In this document: positions 21,433 through 34,070 of the stretch, piece by piece | Position numbering within the stretch: position 1 is the stretch's first letter | How the letters are laid out: each line of letters starts with the position of its first letter | Assembly: GCA_036346395.1 (NCBI GenBank) | Contig: CM070596.1 | Span: forward strand, 21,056,177 to 21,120,176 | Length of the DNA: 64,000 nt | Direction of reading: 5' to 3' | From: Hsuehochloa calcarea | Lineage: Eukaryota > Streptophyta > Magnoliopsida > Poales > Poaceae | Position numbers and translations under genes: made by a program | The notes under the pieces: model-generated | What the model saw: only the letters and a program-made list of their open reading frames with translations | Databases searched by the model: none | Told to the model about the DNA's origin: nothing

Positions 21433-23484
21433 TGTAATACCTCGAAATTTAATCGGGAAACTAGAAAAAAGAATTCGGGAGAAGGAGCTAATCAGAAAAT
21501 CGGAATTTTCAGTTTTGAGGGGGTGGGGGGTTCTACGTTTTCCGGCAACCTGGGCTTCGAGACGCAGCTCAAGAAGCCCAAGGGGGGTGCCCTCCCTTCT
21601 AAACCCTAGCCGTCTCTCCCCCTCTCCTCCTCACACAGTCGCCCCTCCCCCTTTCCCTGCTGTCGCCGCCCCTTCTCCCCTCTCCACCTTGGCCGGCGCC
21701 TCCTTCTCCCCCTCCCTGGTCTTGCACTTCGCTGGGAGCTCGCCGGTCTCGCTTGTCTCCGAGGGTAACTCTGAATCCAATTGGATTGGTGTTTAAATTT
21801 TGTGAGTAGGCGATGTCGGCAGCAGATCAGTTCTGGTAGTCTGTAGAGATTACGTGAATTGGGGTAGTTAACAGCAGATTTTGACCAGGACGTCTCCTAG
21901 AGAGTTGTAGGCGACGTTGCTAGATTTCGGTAGAGTACTGGTTCAGGTCGTTTGGATGAGCGGATTGGGAGATATGATTTTCGTAGCGCTGCAGTTCTGT
22001 CGTAATGCTGACAGTTATTAGTAATCTATCATTAGCGATTAGTTAATAGATGAATTAGGGGATCTCACCATAAGAAATATTGTAGATATTTTTATAAGCT
22101 TTCCAGAAAGCTAAAGGCCATAAAATTTGGTCTTGTGTACTGAAAGTTACATTGGATTTAGTGTCGCTGTCTAGAAACCCTGACGAAAATTACTTGTTTT
22201 GTTAATCAGTTTGGTAAGAGTAGAAGATAGTCGAATCTGAAAAACTCATCAACTAGGTTTAGGTGGGGAATTTGATAAGCTTTCCATAGGGACCAAGAAC
22301 ACCTCATTTGGACTTCTGGTAAAAAGTTATAAATTTTTTATTATGACTGTCTGTCGAGGGGACATATCAGTATTTAGGATTTTGGAGTTGGGTTTGCGCT
22401 AGAGATTATAGCGAGTTCGTATTTTCTCCTCATTTTTGTTTTGTCCAGAATTGCCATCTTAGAGTGCTTGTTTAATTAATCCAGGTGAGAGTTTGGTTCT
22501 GGGGGCAGAGCCCTCTTCGCGTCTTCCACCTTCGCACGGTTGAGGCAAGTGCATGGTAGACAGCGATCAATTATTGTTCACTGTGATTCGTTATCTTTTA
22601 ATACCATTATTGTTGTGCTTTTATTTTTATTTAATTGCAAGCAAGGGAATGGTATGAATATATCTTGTTGACGAACATGAGAAAAATTGGATATGATGAA
22701 TATGATAAAATTTTACATTTTTGCATTCATAAGCATCTTTGCATATGAGCAGGTGATTATAATTGATCACAACTTCACGGGAGTGGAGGAGGTCCCCGGT
22801 CCTCAAGGAGGAGCGGGCTTGAGAGTGAATGTTGTCGCGAGCATTCACTTATGCTATACCAGTATACGCGAAAGTAGTGCATGTGGACATGTAGAGTAGA
22901 GTTGCATTGATATGAGATGAATAGATGTGAAAACAAAGTGAAGAGAACAACATGAGAATATTAATAGAAGTACATGGGATGATAATGAAGTTATTGAATT
23001 CTGTTAATTTATCATTGTTCGTTGTATATTCATGTATTTGCTGAGTCATGGACTCACCCTTGCTCTTCTGTTGTTTTTAGGTGATCTTCGAGGGCGCCAC
23101 GATTGAGAGCGAATAGAGCATATGAGATAGTTTTATATTTTAGGAACATGATTATTTGCCATGAGAACCTTTTTATTCATTATTGCTGGAATTACTCTAG
23201 GACTGGTTAGAAATTGAATAAAATTTAGGTTAATGTTTTGGACTAGTCTGTTTGTTTCAATGCTTCGGATTCATTAGTTTGGTGCTGTTTTAGACTGTTT
23301 ACCTGGTTATATTTCCCTTACTTATTTGTTCATATTTGCTCAATCTTTATTCATGTTCTATTGTGACCTGTGGACGGGTTATAATATTGTTTTACTTGTT
23401 GAAATTTCATAATATGTTAATGTATATTAGTTGTTAGGGTAGTTTAGTGGCATTCCAGGCTCAGTGCTGAGCTGAGGTGTTACA
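21433..23484 (+). mobile_element. solo LTR, 2,052 bp, with CTAAT target duplication
   Basis: Begins TGTAATACCTCG and ends GAGGTGTTACA, flanked by CTAAT on both sides (21428-21432 and 23485-23489). No internal domain is attached. Its right half (22640-23480) is clearly homologous to the LTR at 48720-49540. It carries a pyrimidine-rich leader region (21600-21720), a GTGAATG/CATTCAC hairpin at 22824-22849 and a stem-loop at 23042-23056. A solo LTR records LTR-LTR recombination that removed the element body. Confidence 0.9.
23042..23056 (+). other. LTR stem-loop, copy in solo LTR
   Basis: TGAGTC-ATG-GACTCA, a perfect 6-bp stem, followed by CCCTTGCT. It belongs to the conserved LTR stem-loop group described in the findings. 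Confidence 0.6.
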
Positions 23485-23489
23485 CTAAT

Positions 23490-23987
23490 ATGTTCCATTC
23501 CTGAGTAGATTCTAACGAAACCGTTGTCTATTGTAGTTTATGCTATCCCGACAAAACCGTGTTTGCAAAATCTACAATTTTTGTACAATCAACGCAAGTT
23601 TGACCATGAGACTCCAGTGGTTACAGGTTGTTTATAGACTGATACTACTGATCATCCTTGTTGCTGCAAACATTGCTTTCATCATATCCTACTGCTTTAG
23701 TTAATATGCAGTCACTCACTTTACATTACCAGTATACAGATTCAAGGACCAAAGAACAAAGAAAGAGAGGAAAACTTAGCACTCCTTGTGCCCCTTGCAA
23801 TCATCCTCAGTGACCACCTGCTTATACCTTAAAGTTTGAGGTTTGAGTAGATATTAGTTTGAGGTTTGGATCCTTTTTGTCTGAGATTTGAGACCTCAGA
23901 TGCTTGTGCTGATGTGTAGCAACCTGATGCTTGGCCATGCCCATTTATGAACAATACAAGGAAGATCATGGAGTGCATCCAAGGGTG
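23490..23987. other. DNA between the solo LTR and the CBL stop codon
   Basis: About 500 bp, likely including the CBL 3' untranslated region on the minus strand. No other gene or repeat recognised. Confidence 0.5.
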
Positions 23988-26900
23988 CTACAACTCCTCA
24001 TCACCAGCTCCAGAGTTCAGAACAAAGCTGGGGAATGCCATGGTTATGTCCCTGAACAGGGAAAGTATAAGGTATCACAACACATTCAGAGTTTACTCAA
24101 GAGATGGCGTTCTCAAAAAAAAAAAAAAAACTCAAGAGATGGACGTACTTCATAAGTAATTGGACATTTGGAGTGTCACACTGAGGTTACTCAGGCAAGC
24201 ATGTTAGCAAGCTGAAAATGTAAATATACTTACTTTAGGTATGGAAGAGTCATGTTCTTCAGCAAAGCTGGGTTTTTACTTGCGAACGCCTTCCATTCAT
24301 CAGGATCTATCTTCCCGTCACCGTTCAAGTCTGCTTGCTGGAATGTCTGTCAGAACATAAGAATAAATCTTTGTGTTGGTCACCTCATAGTGTGAACGCT
24401 TCTTGCACCACAAGAAGTGATTTCTTTGTTGGATTAATTTCCTATTACGTGGATCGACATGAGTTTTAATACATATCAGCTATCTATTATACGGTTGGCT
24501 CAAATATATAAAGTAATCAAATAAAGTATTTATTAAGAGTCCGAGTATCTATTAGGAAAATATAGATTTGAATTTAAATCTGTGTAGAGACATGTTTTGA
24601 ATCTATCCTTAATTATGAACATGATGAGATTTTATACTAAATGTTATAAATAAAGGTCAGGTCCTCTCAGTACAGTAACTCATGCCATACCCCTTATTCC
24701 AATCTGTAGTTAGAATTTGTGGCTTCTATCTTGCTGGGAAAGACCAAACCCTAGGTAGATTGAGCACATGAACATCTACCGTTTCAGATCAACACTACGA
24801 TGAACAATGGTATCGTCATCAGGTTTGCTTCCGCGATTACATATTTTATGGGTGTTGCAATTACCACATACAAGATCCTGTTTTCGTTTTGATCATCTGG
24901 TATAGATTAAAATTTTAGTTCTAACAATTGGTATCAGAGCATTTGTATGAGGATTTGCAACCTATTCTGGAAGTTTACCCCATAGCAGATCATATCTTTT
25001 TGTTTTTTCCCTGTAGCTTTGGTTTAGATCGATTTTTTCGGATCGATTCCTGCTTCGCATCTACTAGCTGCGTCTTCCCCGTCGCCTCTGTTCTCCATTG
25101 TCCCCCCGGTGTCGTCATCCGGTCTCCCACCACCCCCTGCTGCTACGAGACTTTAAGACCCCACCCCAATGGATCCTTCCGTCTTGCGCCCAGCGCTCGC
25201 CGCCCCTACCCCTTCCCCGCATGCCGCAGCGCCCAGCTCGCCACCCCTACCCCCCACATGCCCTCAAGATTCACGAGCCCCCCACCCTCAAGACCTTCGG
25301 TTCGCCGCCTCGTCCACACCGAGAGCACCTTCCCGATTCACGCGCCGCGCGCAGGCGCCTCTAACTCCTACTTCAGATCTGGTCACTCGCCCTCCAGCTC
25401 TGGATGATTTCGCATCTGTGTCGCCAACGCCTTGGTAATCCGCCACCTCCGCGTCTTGCGCTTCGCTCGTGCGTGGCCCTACGGTTTCTATTGCGCTCGC
25501 TTGCGCCTTGCTCGTCGAAGAGGTCGCCGCCTTCCTTGCACCAAGCAACAAGAAAATCCATCCGATTAGCCCTTGAAGTTTTGATTGATTATGGAATAAT
25601 AAAGTTTTTGCTCGTGATAATTTAAGGTTAAGCTTTTGCATTATTGATTATTCCTGAAAATTCGGTTCATCCTAGGTTCTAGAATTATTCATTTAGATGC
25701 AATTTTGATTGTCTTGTATTTGGTTATGTTCTCTGATGTGCAAATTGGTGATAATATGTCAAATGCAATATTGTTAATCTTGCAAATTGGTTATGTTATC
25801 TGGTTAGCGTTATTTCATCTGATGCTTCTTAAGACTATCTCATACATTATGATGATAAATTGTGGAATATCAGGATATATCTTATTTTGATGAATTATGG
25901 ATTGATTCAAATTTGGCCAACTAGTGTTCTGCATAGGTTAATTGAAGTTCTATGTTGCTAAAGCAACCTTTGTTATGTAGATTAATTTATTCGAAACAAC
26001 TAGGAATTTTTTTGTATGTATAATTCATACATCTATTGACTGGCCCAAAGGAAAATGAATATTTTGCCGAATTATATATGCAACTGTAACAACAAATATG
26101 TAAAAATTATCAAGTTTCTAAGTCGAACCAAAGTAAGGCATATTGTTTGACATGATTTATTGTTAGTATTTAATTGCTACATCAAGGTTGCCACTTGCAA
26201 GTTAATATTTATGTCCAAAGACTAAATATTAATGTAGCGCTAGGTGTCTTGCGTGATGGAATATACCAAATTCTGAATCAAACCTTATGTATGTTATTCA
26301 TGTCATGATATGTGCATTTAATTTATTCTTTTATTTCAGCTACAAATCCTACTTCCAATATTTCTGTTAGCATAAATTCTATACCTATGCTTACTAGTGC
26401 ATACTTTAAAGAATGAAAAGAGAACATTTTGATTGTTCTTGGGGTAATGGATCTAGACCTTGCACTTCGTAAAAAACAACCCGCTGCTCTTGTGGGTAAC
26501 AAATCAATTAAGGAAAAGGAATTTGAGAAGTGGGATCGTTCAAATCGTATGAGTCTTATGTTCATGAGGTGTGTTGTTCCGGAAGTTTTTTAGGATATCA
26601 CATCGTAATGTGCCACTCTGACTAAGGGTTTTCTTGACAGTCATGAGCAAAGGTTTGCCAAAAACGAAAAGACTGAAATAAGTGTACTTTTGGCAAAACT
26701 TATCTCAATGAAATATGAAGGTAAAAGAAACATAAGGGAGTATATTATAGAAAATATCTCATCTTGTTTAAAAATTAAAAGCACTCAAGTTAGAGTTATC
26801 TAAGGATTTGCTCGTGCAATTAATTTTGATATCCCTTCTTGCACACTTTAATCAGTTCAAGGTGAGTTATAACTGTCAAAAAGACAAATGGTCCTTTAAT

Positions 26901-29900
26901 GAGCTCATCTCCTATTGTGTGCAAGAGGAGGATAAATGGAAACAAGATAGAACAGAAAGAGCTCATTTGGCTATGACCTCTAAAGTCGGGAATAACAAGA
27001 GGAAGAGCAAAGAAGCTACAAGTGTATCGTCCATAAAGAAGAAACATAATAAACAAGAACATGAATTAGCTGGTTTCTTTTGTAAGAAGGATGGCCACAT
27101 AAAGAAAGATTGTGCCAAATATCACGCTTGGCATGCAAAGAAAGGTACATTTTTTTGCTATGGTTAGCTCTGAAGTTAACTTCTGTACCTGAACACACTT
27201 TGTGGTTAGACTCTAGTGCAACATCTAACATTAGTGTGTTCATGCAAGGTTGCCTGAACTGCCGAAAGCCAAGTGATGCTGAAAGATTCATCTATGCGGG
27301 CGATGTCAAGAAGGTGGCAACTGAGGCTATAGGCACATTTAGTTTGCTGTTAAAGACTGGATATTATTTGGATTTGAAAGAGACTTATATTGTACTATCT
27401 TTTAGGCGGAATTTGGTTTCTATTTCTGTATTGGACAAATTATCTTATAATTGTTCTTTCAGAAATAGTTTATTTAGTCTTTTTCAGAATTCCAATAAAG
27501 TTGGTACTGGTTCTTTAATTTAGTATGACAACCTGTATTTGCTTGATATTATTGCCTCATATAATGAAGTCCTGCATACAATTTCTCGTGGTATTAAGAG
27601 TAAATTTACCAATGATAATTCAAGTTCCTTATGGCATAAGTGTTTAGGTCATATCTCCCTGTAGAGAATTAAGAGCCTTGTGACTGAAGGAATTTTGGAT
27701 CCCCTGGATTTCACAGATTTCAACATTTGTGTTAATTGCATTAAGGGGAAACATACAAACAAAAGGAAGTTAAGTGCTAATAGAGCTTTAGATGTCTTAG
27801 AACTGATACATACGGATATCCGCGGCCCATTCCATACGGCTTCTTGGAATGGCCAAAGGTATTTTATCACGTTCATAGACGACTTCTCGTGATTTTATCT
27901 TATTCATGAGAAGTCACAGTCCTTAGATGTGTTCAAAATTTTTAAGGCTGAGGTGGAAAACCAACTTGGTAAAAGAATTAAGGTCGTTCGATCTGACCGT
28001 GGTGTAGAATACTAAGGCAGAAATGACGGATCAGGTGAACAACGTCCACGACCTTTTTCTAGATTCCTAGAGGAATGCGGGATCGTCCCTCAGTACACTA
28101 TGTCGGGATCTCCTAGCATGAACGATGTTGCTGAGAGACGAAACAAGACTCTTAAGTATATGGTGAGGAGTATGATTAGTCATTCTACCTTACTAGAGTC
28201 TCTCTGGGGAGAAGTGTTGAAAAGTGCAGCTTATTTACTCAACAGAGTACCAATTAAAGTAACTAACAAAACCCCGTACGAATATTGGATAGGCAAAAAG
28301 CCTAGCATCAGGCATGTACGTACATGGGAATGTCCATCTGAGGCAAGGTCGTACAAGCCTAATGAGAGAAAATTGGACTCAAGAACTGTTAGTCGCTTTT
28401 TTGTTGGTTATTCTGAAAAATCTAGGGTTACAAATTCTATGATCCCACTACTAAGAGAATTTTTGAAACCGAAAATGCCCAGTTTTTTTTAGGATGTTGA
28501 GTTTGAAGGGGGATATGGTTAGGGACATTAATTTTGAAGAAGTTTCTGAAGGAGATTTATTTTCTCTTCCCATGGTTATTCCTAATAATGATCGTGATCA
28601 GGTTATTTTACCCGATAGTATTGAGGGAAACACAAATCAAAATAATGTCCATGAGGTTCCTCCTCAAAATGACGTTCTTTCAGAAGAACATGCTCATTAA
28701 CTTCAAGAATCAGTGCCATTAAGAAGATCCACTAGAGAAAGAAGAAGTGCAATCTCTGATGATTAAATTATCTTTCTTCAGGAGAATAAGGCTTGTAGTG
28801 AAATTTTAGGAGAAGATCCTATCAATCTCCAAAAGGCCATGCAAAGCCCAAACTTAATTAATTGGATCAATACCATGAATGAAGAGTTAAAATATGTGAA
28901 GGACAATGACATTTGGGATCTGGTTTCATTTCCAGTAAAGAAAGAAACATATTGGTTGCAAATAGTTATGTAAGACCAAACGGGATTCAAAGGTAATGTG
29001 GGAAGATATAAGGCTCGTCTTGGTGCTAAAGGATATACTAAAAAGAATGGATAGACTATAAAGATACTTTCTCTCCGGTTTCTTCTAAAGACTCTTTTAG
29101 GATCACTATGGCACTCGTGATATATTTTGATCTTAAGTTTCATAAGATGGATGTAAAGACAGTGTTCCTAAATGGAAACTATGATGAGACGATTTATATG
29201 GAGCAACCAGAAAACTTTGTGGTCGGTGACCCGAAGCAAATGATATGCAAATTAAAGAAATCCATCTATGGGCTCAAACAGTCTTCCCGGCAATGGCACC
29301 ACAAATTTCATGAGGTTATTATCTCTTTTGGTTTTGAGGTAAATACAGTCGAAGATTGTGTGTATCATAAATTCAGTGGGAATAAGTTTATATTTTTGGT
29401 TCTGTATGTTGATGATATTTTATCTGTAGTTGGAATTTGTGACTTACCTCTTCTTTGGGAAAGATCAAACCTTAGGTAGATTGAGCACTTGCACATCTAC
29501 TATTTCAGATCAACCCTACGACGAACAATGGCATCGTCATCAGGTATGCTTCTGCGTTTATAGATTTTATGGGTGTTGCAATTACCACATGCAAGATCCT
29601 ATTTTCGTTTTGATCATCCGGTATACATCATAATTTAAGTACTAACAATTTCAACATGAAATCTGCGACATTTTTTTCCGAAGGATATGAACTGAAAGTT
29701 GCTGGACACTTCAGTGTGCCAGCTACAAGTCGGGTGTGAAGGCAAATTAGTGCAAACAAATGTGGCACACACCACACTTCGGTGTAGACGTCTGTGGACA
29801 AAATAAGCTGAGGGAAATAAATTGAAAGTAACATTTCATCTGGATGCACTATACCTGATCTACAATTTGTTCGACGGTATCATCAGAAAGATACAGGCCC

Positions 29901-31495
29901 GATTCATTCAGAATTGCAAGCACCATTTCGTTCAACTGCATGAATGATCATCAATTCAGTTTCAGTAACTCCTCTAGCTAGGAGTCTCACTGTCAGAATG
30001 GAAAGATAGTGTGCATGCTATTCTTAGTGCTTTTAATGAGTTTTGAGAACATGGGAATATTGTTTGAAACTTACTAGGCTACTGTTATTTATGTTGCTTC
30101 ATTTGGGTTTATTTTTCCAAGAATCAAAATGTACTGTCAGTACTGAAACTGGGCTATGTATTTAAATTGCAGTGTGTGGTAGTATTTGCAAAAAAATATT
30201 GAAGTATTATGTTCAATTGATGGAATTATATGAAGAATGATTCTGTAATTCAAAATACAAACCTCTTCACGTTCAATGCTGCCAGTGTCTCTCAGGTCAT
30301 AAAGTCTAAATGCAACTGCAAGAAGGAATTCCTTCAGATGTCAATCAAAGAAGCAACATATGAACAGAAGAGGAAAGAGATACGGTGAATTATGAGGTAT
30401 AAATAACAACAGGAGGGTCGCAAACTGTCATGACAAGATAAAATTGCCTAATTGTAAAAGAAGTATGTTTCCAAGGTAGATTTTTCAGTAAGCTAAAAGG
30501 AAAATCTGCAGTACCACTACTTGAATTTGACTCAATGTTGATGACAAAACCATATCTTAAAACACTGACAAAACAAAACATTAGAATTAAGTAACGAAAA
30601 CTAAGTCTTTCAAAAAACAAAGTAGTGAAAACTAGGGTAGCTTTGACCATACATAAGGAGAGGGAACTGGGCTAGGATCCTTACAGGAAATCTTGTCTGC
30701 CATAGGTGTATCCGGGTGAAAAATGTGGAGGGACCGAACAAACTCCCCGAAATCAATCACACCATTTCGATTGAGATCAAACAGATCAAATATCTGCAGT
30801 AGTCTAATACAGTGTCAGACATCTGAACATATTTTACAGTTCAACTAACTCTAGATATTTGTGCTTAATTTTAAAAAGAGTTTGCAGTGAGAGAACGACC
30901 TATTCAGAAAGTGACCAGGTCAGTATCAATTGGAACATCTGTTTGTACATGCTGTGGCACCCAATGATCCAAATTAAAGGACACTGAAATTGTGTGAGAG
31001 ATAATTGGTACGTGGAATAGTGTAAAAATTAGAAACTGACCCGATCGGCGAAAAGGTTCTTCTTATTGCTGTTCCTGAAGAGAGCAAGTTGGAACTCCTC
31101 CTGTTCAAGAAAAAGGCAATTTGGAATTGACAATGATTAGAGTTTCAGAACCACATGGTCAATTTGTCCTGACAGCGAAAAGTTTGGTCACACTACAAGC
31201 AGATTATAAGCAAGGTACCTTGTGAATAAGCCCATCTTTATATATGGAATGGCTAATCTTCTTGAACAACTCATACAGGGCCTCCACTTCATTTACAGAA
31301 ACTGCATGCAAGAAGAACAGTTGAACGACAAGAAACATATAGTCATTCGTGTACTTAAAAAAATGACCAGAAAAAAGAACCTATATTTTCTCATGGAGCA
31401 TTCAGTATGTTCTTACATGTAGTCTCTTTGGCCAGAATAGCAGGATCCTCATACCCTGGAGCTCGTTTGAACTGCTTTGATGATGCACAGCCCAT
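23988..31495 (-). CDS. CBL: calcineurin B-like protein (CBL, SOS3/CBL4-like), eight exons, 213 aa
   Basis: CBLs are plant Ca2+ sensors that bind and activate CIPK kinases at membranes, in ion and stress signalling. Exons on the minus strand: 31495-31417, 31301-31219, 31100-31041, 30793-30685, 30315-30263, 29935-29855, 24346-24234, 24051-23988. All seven introns are GT-AG and the phases join into one 213-residue frame. The N-terminus MGCASSK carries Gly2 (myristoylation) and Cys3 (S-acylation). Four EF-hands follow: a 14-residue first loop (SHSIYKDGLIHKEE), DLNRNGVIDFGE, DLRDTGSIEREE and DLNGDGKIDPDE. The C-terminus holds the conserved FPSF site that CIPKs phosphorylate. The short N-terminus fits the CBL4/5/8 group rather than CBL1/9. 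Intron 6 is 5.5 kb because of an inserted copia element; the other introns are 0.1-0.4 kb. Confidence 0.95.
24425..24926 (+). repeat. 5' LTR of the CBL-intron copia element
   Basis: A 502-bp LTR beginning TTTGTTGGATT (canonical TGTTGG two bases in) and ending CTAACA. The part 24701-24926 matches 29422-29647. Confidence 0.85.
24929..24940 (+). promoter_or_regulatory. intact primer-binding site
   Basis: TGGTATCAGAGC, the exact complement of the initiator tRNA-Met 3' end, starting two bases after the LTR. This is the only full-match PBS I found in the window. Confidence 0.9.
26400..29455 (+). pseudogene. gag-pol: copia gag-pol relic in CBL intron 6
   Basis: Gag (about 26430-27170) has a UBN2-like core and a zinc knuckle FFCKKDGHIKKDC whose expected first Cys is Gly. 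Protease (27200-27520) has LWLDSSAT at the active site. Integrase (27650-28490) shows HTDI, SDRG and the NDVAERRNKT segment with the third acidic residue. RT begins near 28900 and stops at LYVDDIL (29400-29423). Several stops and shifts (for example near 26590, 27525, 28012 and 28490) and the missing RT end and RNase H make it non-functional. A GC-rich leader of about 1.4 kb (25000-26400) separates the PBS from gag. Confidence 0.85.
29422..29647 (+). repeat. truncated 3' LTR of the CBL-intron copia element
   Basis: Matches only the last 226 bp of the 5' LTR. Its left edge is fused to the RT coding sequence. Confidence 0.85.
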
Positions 31496-32560
31496 ACAAA
31501 ACAACTAGCAAGGCTAAAAACCTCAGCTTTTATTGTAATTAACAACCAACATATCACAAAAAGTGATGAAAAGCACATAAAAGAAAAGGAGAAAGACATT
31601 GATATAAACACAACACCAAATACAAATTCACAAGAAAAATTCAGTAAAAACAACCCAAGAAACACAGGTAACAATAGGGAAACCATCGCACAAGCTCACC
31701 TAGGAAACAACACAGATGCTTTTCACTACAAGAAGAGGCTGAGTAAAAGAGGGAGGGTGTGCAGGTACAATGGACATGGAATTCAAGCATATATTTATGT
31801 GCATGCATAGGGACATCACAGTGCGGCACAATATTGAAAAGAAATGCTAGTACCAAGTACCAACAGGAAGGGCAAGGCAAGGGTTGACTTGTACCAGTTC
31901 CTTGCAACAAGTTCCACACGTTATTATTATTCATTTCATCACCTGTCATTATTCAAAGGAATAAACAATAATGTGATTATATTAATATAGCCTAGTAGTT
32001 TACAATTGTATCCAGCCTAGATGAAAATGTGAAAATTAACTAATCAACCATAAGGCCAATAATTGAATTTATGCTTAGGTCTACCAAAGATGGTCTAAAA
32101 CGACGTCTTGCATTTTATACAAAATTGTCAATGTTGCCTTGTACCTATCAAATGGTTGTTTATATTTGGGATGCATCCATGGGTGGCGCATGCTGTTTGG
32201 TTTGGCGATAAAAGGAAAATAAATCTGCAGGAAGCATGCAGTATTATTACGAACGAACAGTGCGTAGTTAGTCCCCTCAGGCGTATCGAGAAATCATCAA
32301 CGGCGATCGCTGCTAGCTGCAAGCTGGCTGCCTACTGGCTATATCAAGAAAACTGGGTGAGATAACAAGAAATGTCTGGTCCCTTGCTCCATTTCTAACA
32401 AAAGAAAAGAGATAAATATCTTTGCCGCTGCTGTTGTGGCAGACTGCAGAATCTAGTTTTAGTTTTTCGGGAAAAATATTTGACAGGAGCTTTTTACTAT
32501 TCTGTCAAATGTAACTCAGAGCTTTTTACTCATTTCTACAGCAAGCAAAAACCTTCAAAC
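31496..32560 (-). promoter_or_regulatory. CBL upstream region
   Basis: DNA 5' of the CBL start codon, presumably 5' untranslated region and promoter. It is AT-rich, with TATATTAATATAA-like sequence near 31978-31992. I cannot fix the transcription start. No other gene seen. Confidence 0.45.
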
Positions 32561-32568
32561 TCCCTCGG

Positions 32569-32984
32569 ATGCCTTTTGTTTTCTCACGTGTTGTCTTCTC
32601 AAAGAAACAGAGTCTGATATGTTACGGTGTGTCGAGTGCAGCGATTCTACGCCTGCATACAGTATCTCATCCGTTCGTCCCCGCCTCCAGATTCATGTGC
32701 TCCCTCTCCCCTCTCTCCCTCTCTCTCTCTCTCTCGGCTCCAGAGCCGGTAAGCCACGCAGCGGCCAACTCCAAGCCGCGCCGGTCCGGAGCCTTGCCAT
32801 GCTGTCGTCGCCGCGGGAAGCCACCGCCGCTCATCGGAAACCTCGCCTGTTGGCGCTAGAAACCTCACGCGCGCCACCCGAGACCTCACAATCGGGACGG
32901 CTGAGGTTTCATCTAGCGGCGGTGGCGAGGTTTCTGGGAGCGGGCAGCGGCACGACATGGTGCGGCTTGCGCGGGGTGCAGGAG
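32569..32984. other. GC-rich island with a CT microsatellite
   Basis: Contains a CT-rich run at 32703-32735 and about 250 bp of GC-rich DNA. ORFs exist on both strands but none has a recognised domain. It could be the 5' end of an unannotated gene or a repeat leader. Confidence 0.4.
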
Positions 32985-33700
32985 ACACGATATTGTTGGA
33001 CCCGACCAGACGCATCATAGCCCACCGTAGACGGGTCGGGCCGCTACGGCTTGACACAATGTGCCATACTTGGGTTGGCACCTTAGCCAGCGGGTCAGTC
33101 CAGCATAGCATGTATAGTTTTAGACTTGAAACGACACACATAGTGTCAGGTCTGGTACGACCCAAGCACGATTGGTCTGTTTAGCACGATTAAATCTGTG
33201 TAGGTACAACACGACCCGTCGGAATGATTAGGCCTGTTTAGGAACGGTAATGATCGGAATTTTTAAATTTTTAGCCGTTGGAGAGTTTTAAAATATGAAA
33301 TAAATTCAAAAAATCTTGAATATTTTTTCTATAAATAGGTAGCATACCCCCCTCTCATTCAACCATCATCCAATCTTCAATCTCTTCTTTGAATTATGTA
33401 GTGCAAATTTAAATCCCTTTTGTGATAATTTGGCAAACTTTGAAAAATTTGTGCGAGATATTCGAAATTTCGAAATCCAGTTGTAGTCAGGAAAAGAGGT
33501 GCAAAACTTATTTATGTATATTTTTATTGTTCGTATTTGTTATACTAAGATGAAAAAATAATAGTGTAATTTTCGATTTGCAGTTTTCGTGGTGAAAAAT
33601 TACGATAGTTTTGAATTGGTGATTTCAGAATTTCATTGGAGGGTCTTGCTTCTTTCGAAAATGTTGTGGCCCCAACTCAACTACAAGAGCAAGTAATCCT
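32985..33700 (+). mobile_element. possible hAT transposon remnant
   Basis: CGGGTCGGGCC/GGTACGACCC-type repeats at 32995-33235 resemble the subterminal DNA of grass hAT elements. They are followed by a TATA box (CTATAAATAGG, 33329-33339) and a short frame reading NFEKFVRDIRNFE (33430-33475) that soon stops. No transposase domain remains, so the assignment rests on style of sequence only. Confidence 0.25.
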
Positions 33701-34070
33701 ATCATCAGGCTCCACAAGTTCCTCTGCGTATACAAATATCGGATCAAAGAGATTCAGATCGAGTACATAAGAAGTCTAGGAAGATTTTGATAAGACAACC
33801 AAGTCAGACAGACAAGGAGTTCAGATAAGATATGTTGTTTGTAAAATTGTAAACATGAATTGCCTGCAAAGTCTTCAAATGGAACAGAGCACTTGCATGG
33901 ACATGCTGCAAGATATAAAGCAAGATAAGGATTGGTCATGAGGTAAACACAGCTACAGTACAACCCTAACGGTATAGTACGTAGTTGGAACTATAGTCCT
34001 AGGTAGCTCATCAATCTTTTTGTCGTTTAATTGCTTCAGAGGATCTACTTTTAAACTTTAGTGAGTCTAA
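33700..34070. other. unassigned spacer
   Basis: Nothing recognised on either strand. Confidence 0.5.

Larger units (their letters stand above)
24425..29647 (+). mobile_element. copia retrotransposon inside CBL intron 6, internally deleted
   Basis: Flanked by the target duplication ATTTC (24420-24424 and 29648-29652). The 5' LTR is 24425-24926 and the PBS is intact at 24929-24940. Gag, protease, integrase and half of the reverse transcriptase follow on the plus strand, opposite to the CBL gene. After the RT motif YVDDI the sequence passes directly into the last 226 bp of the 3' LTR, so the rest of RT, RNase H and the first 276 bp of the 3' LTR are gone. Confidence 0.9.

Noticed and set aside
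24100..24150. Repeated CTCAAGAGATGG flanking an A-run, as a possible short insertion with target duplication
   Set aside because: Lies in CBL intron 7 next to the acceptor; too short to assign and may be slippage around the A-run.
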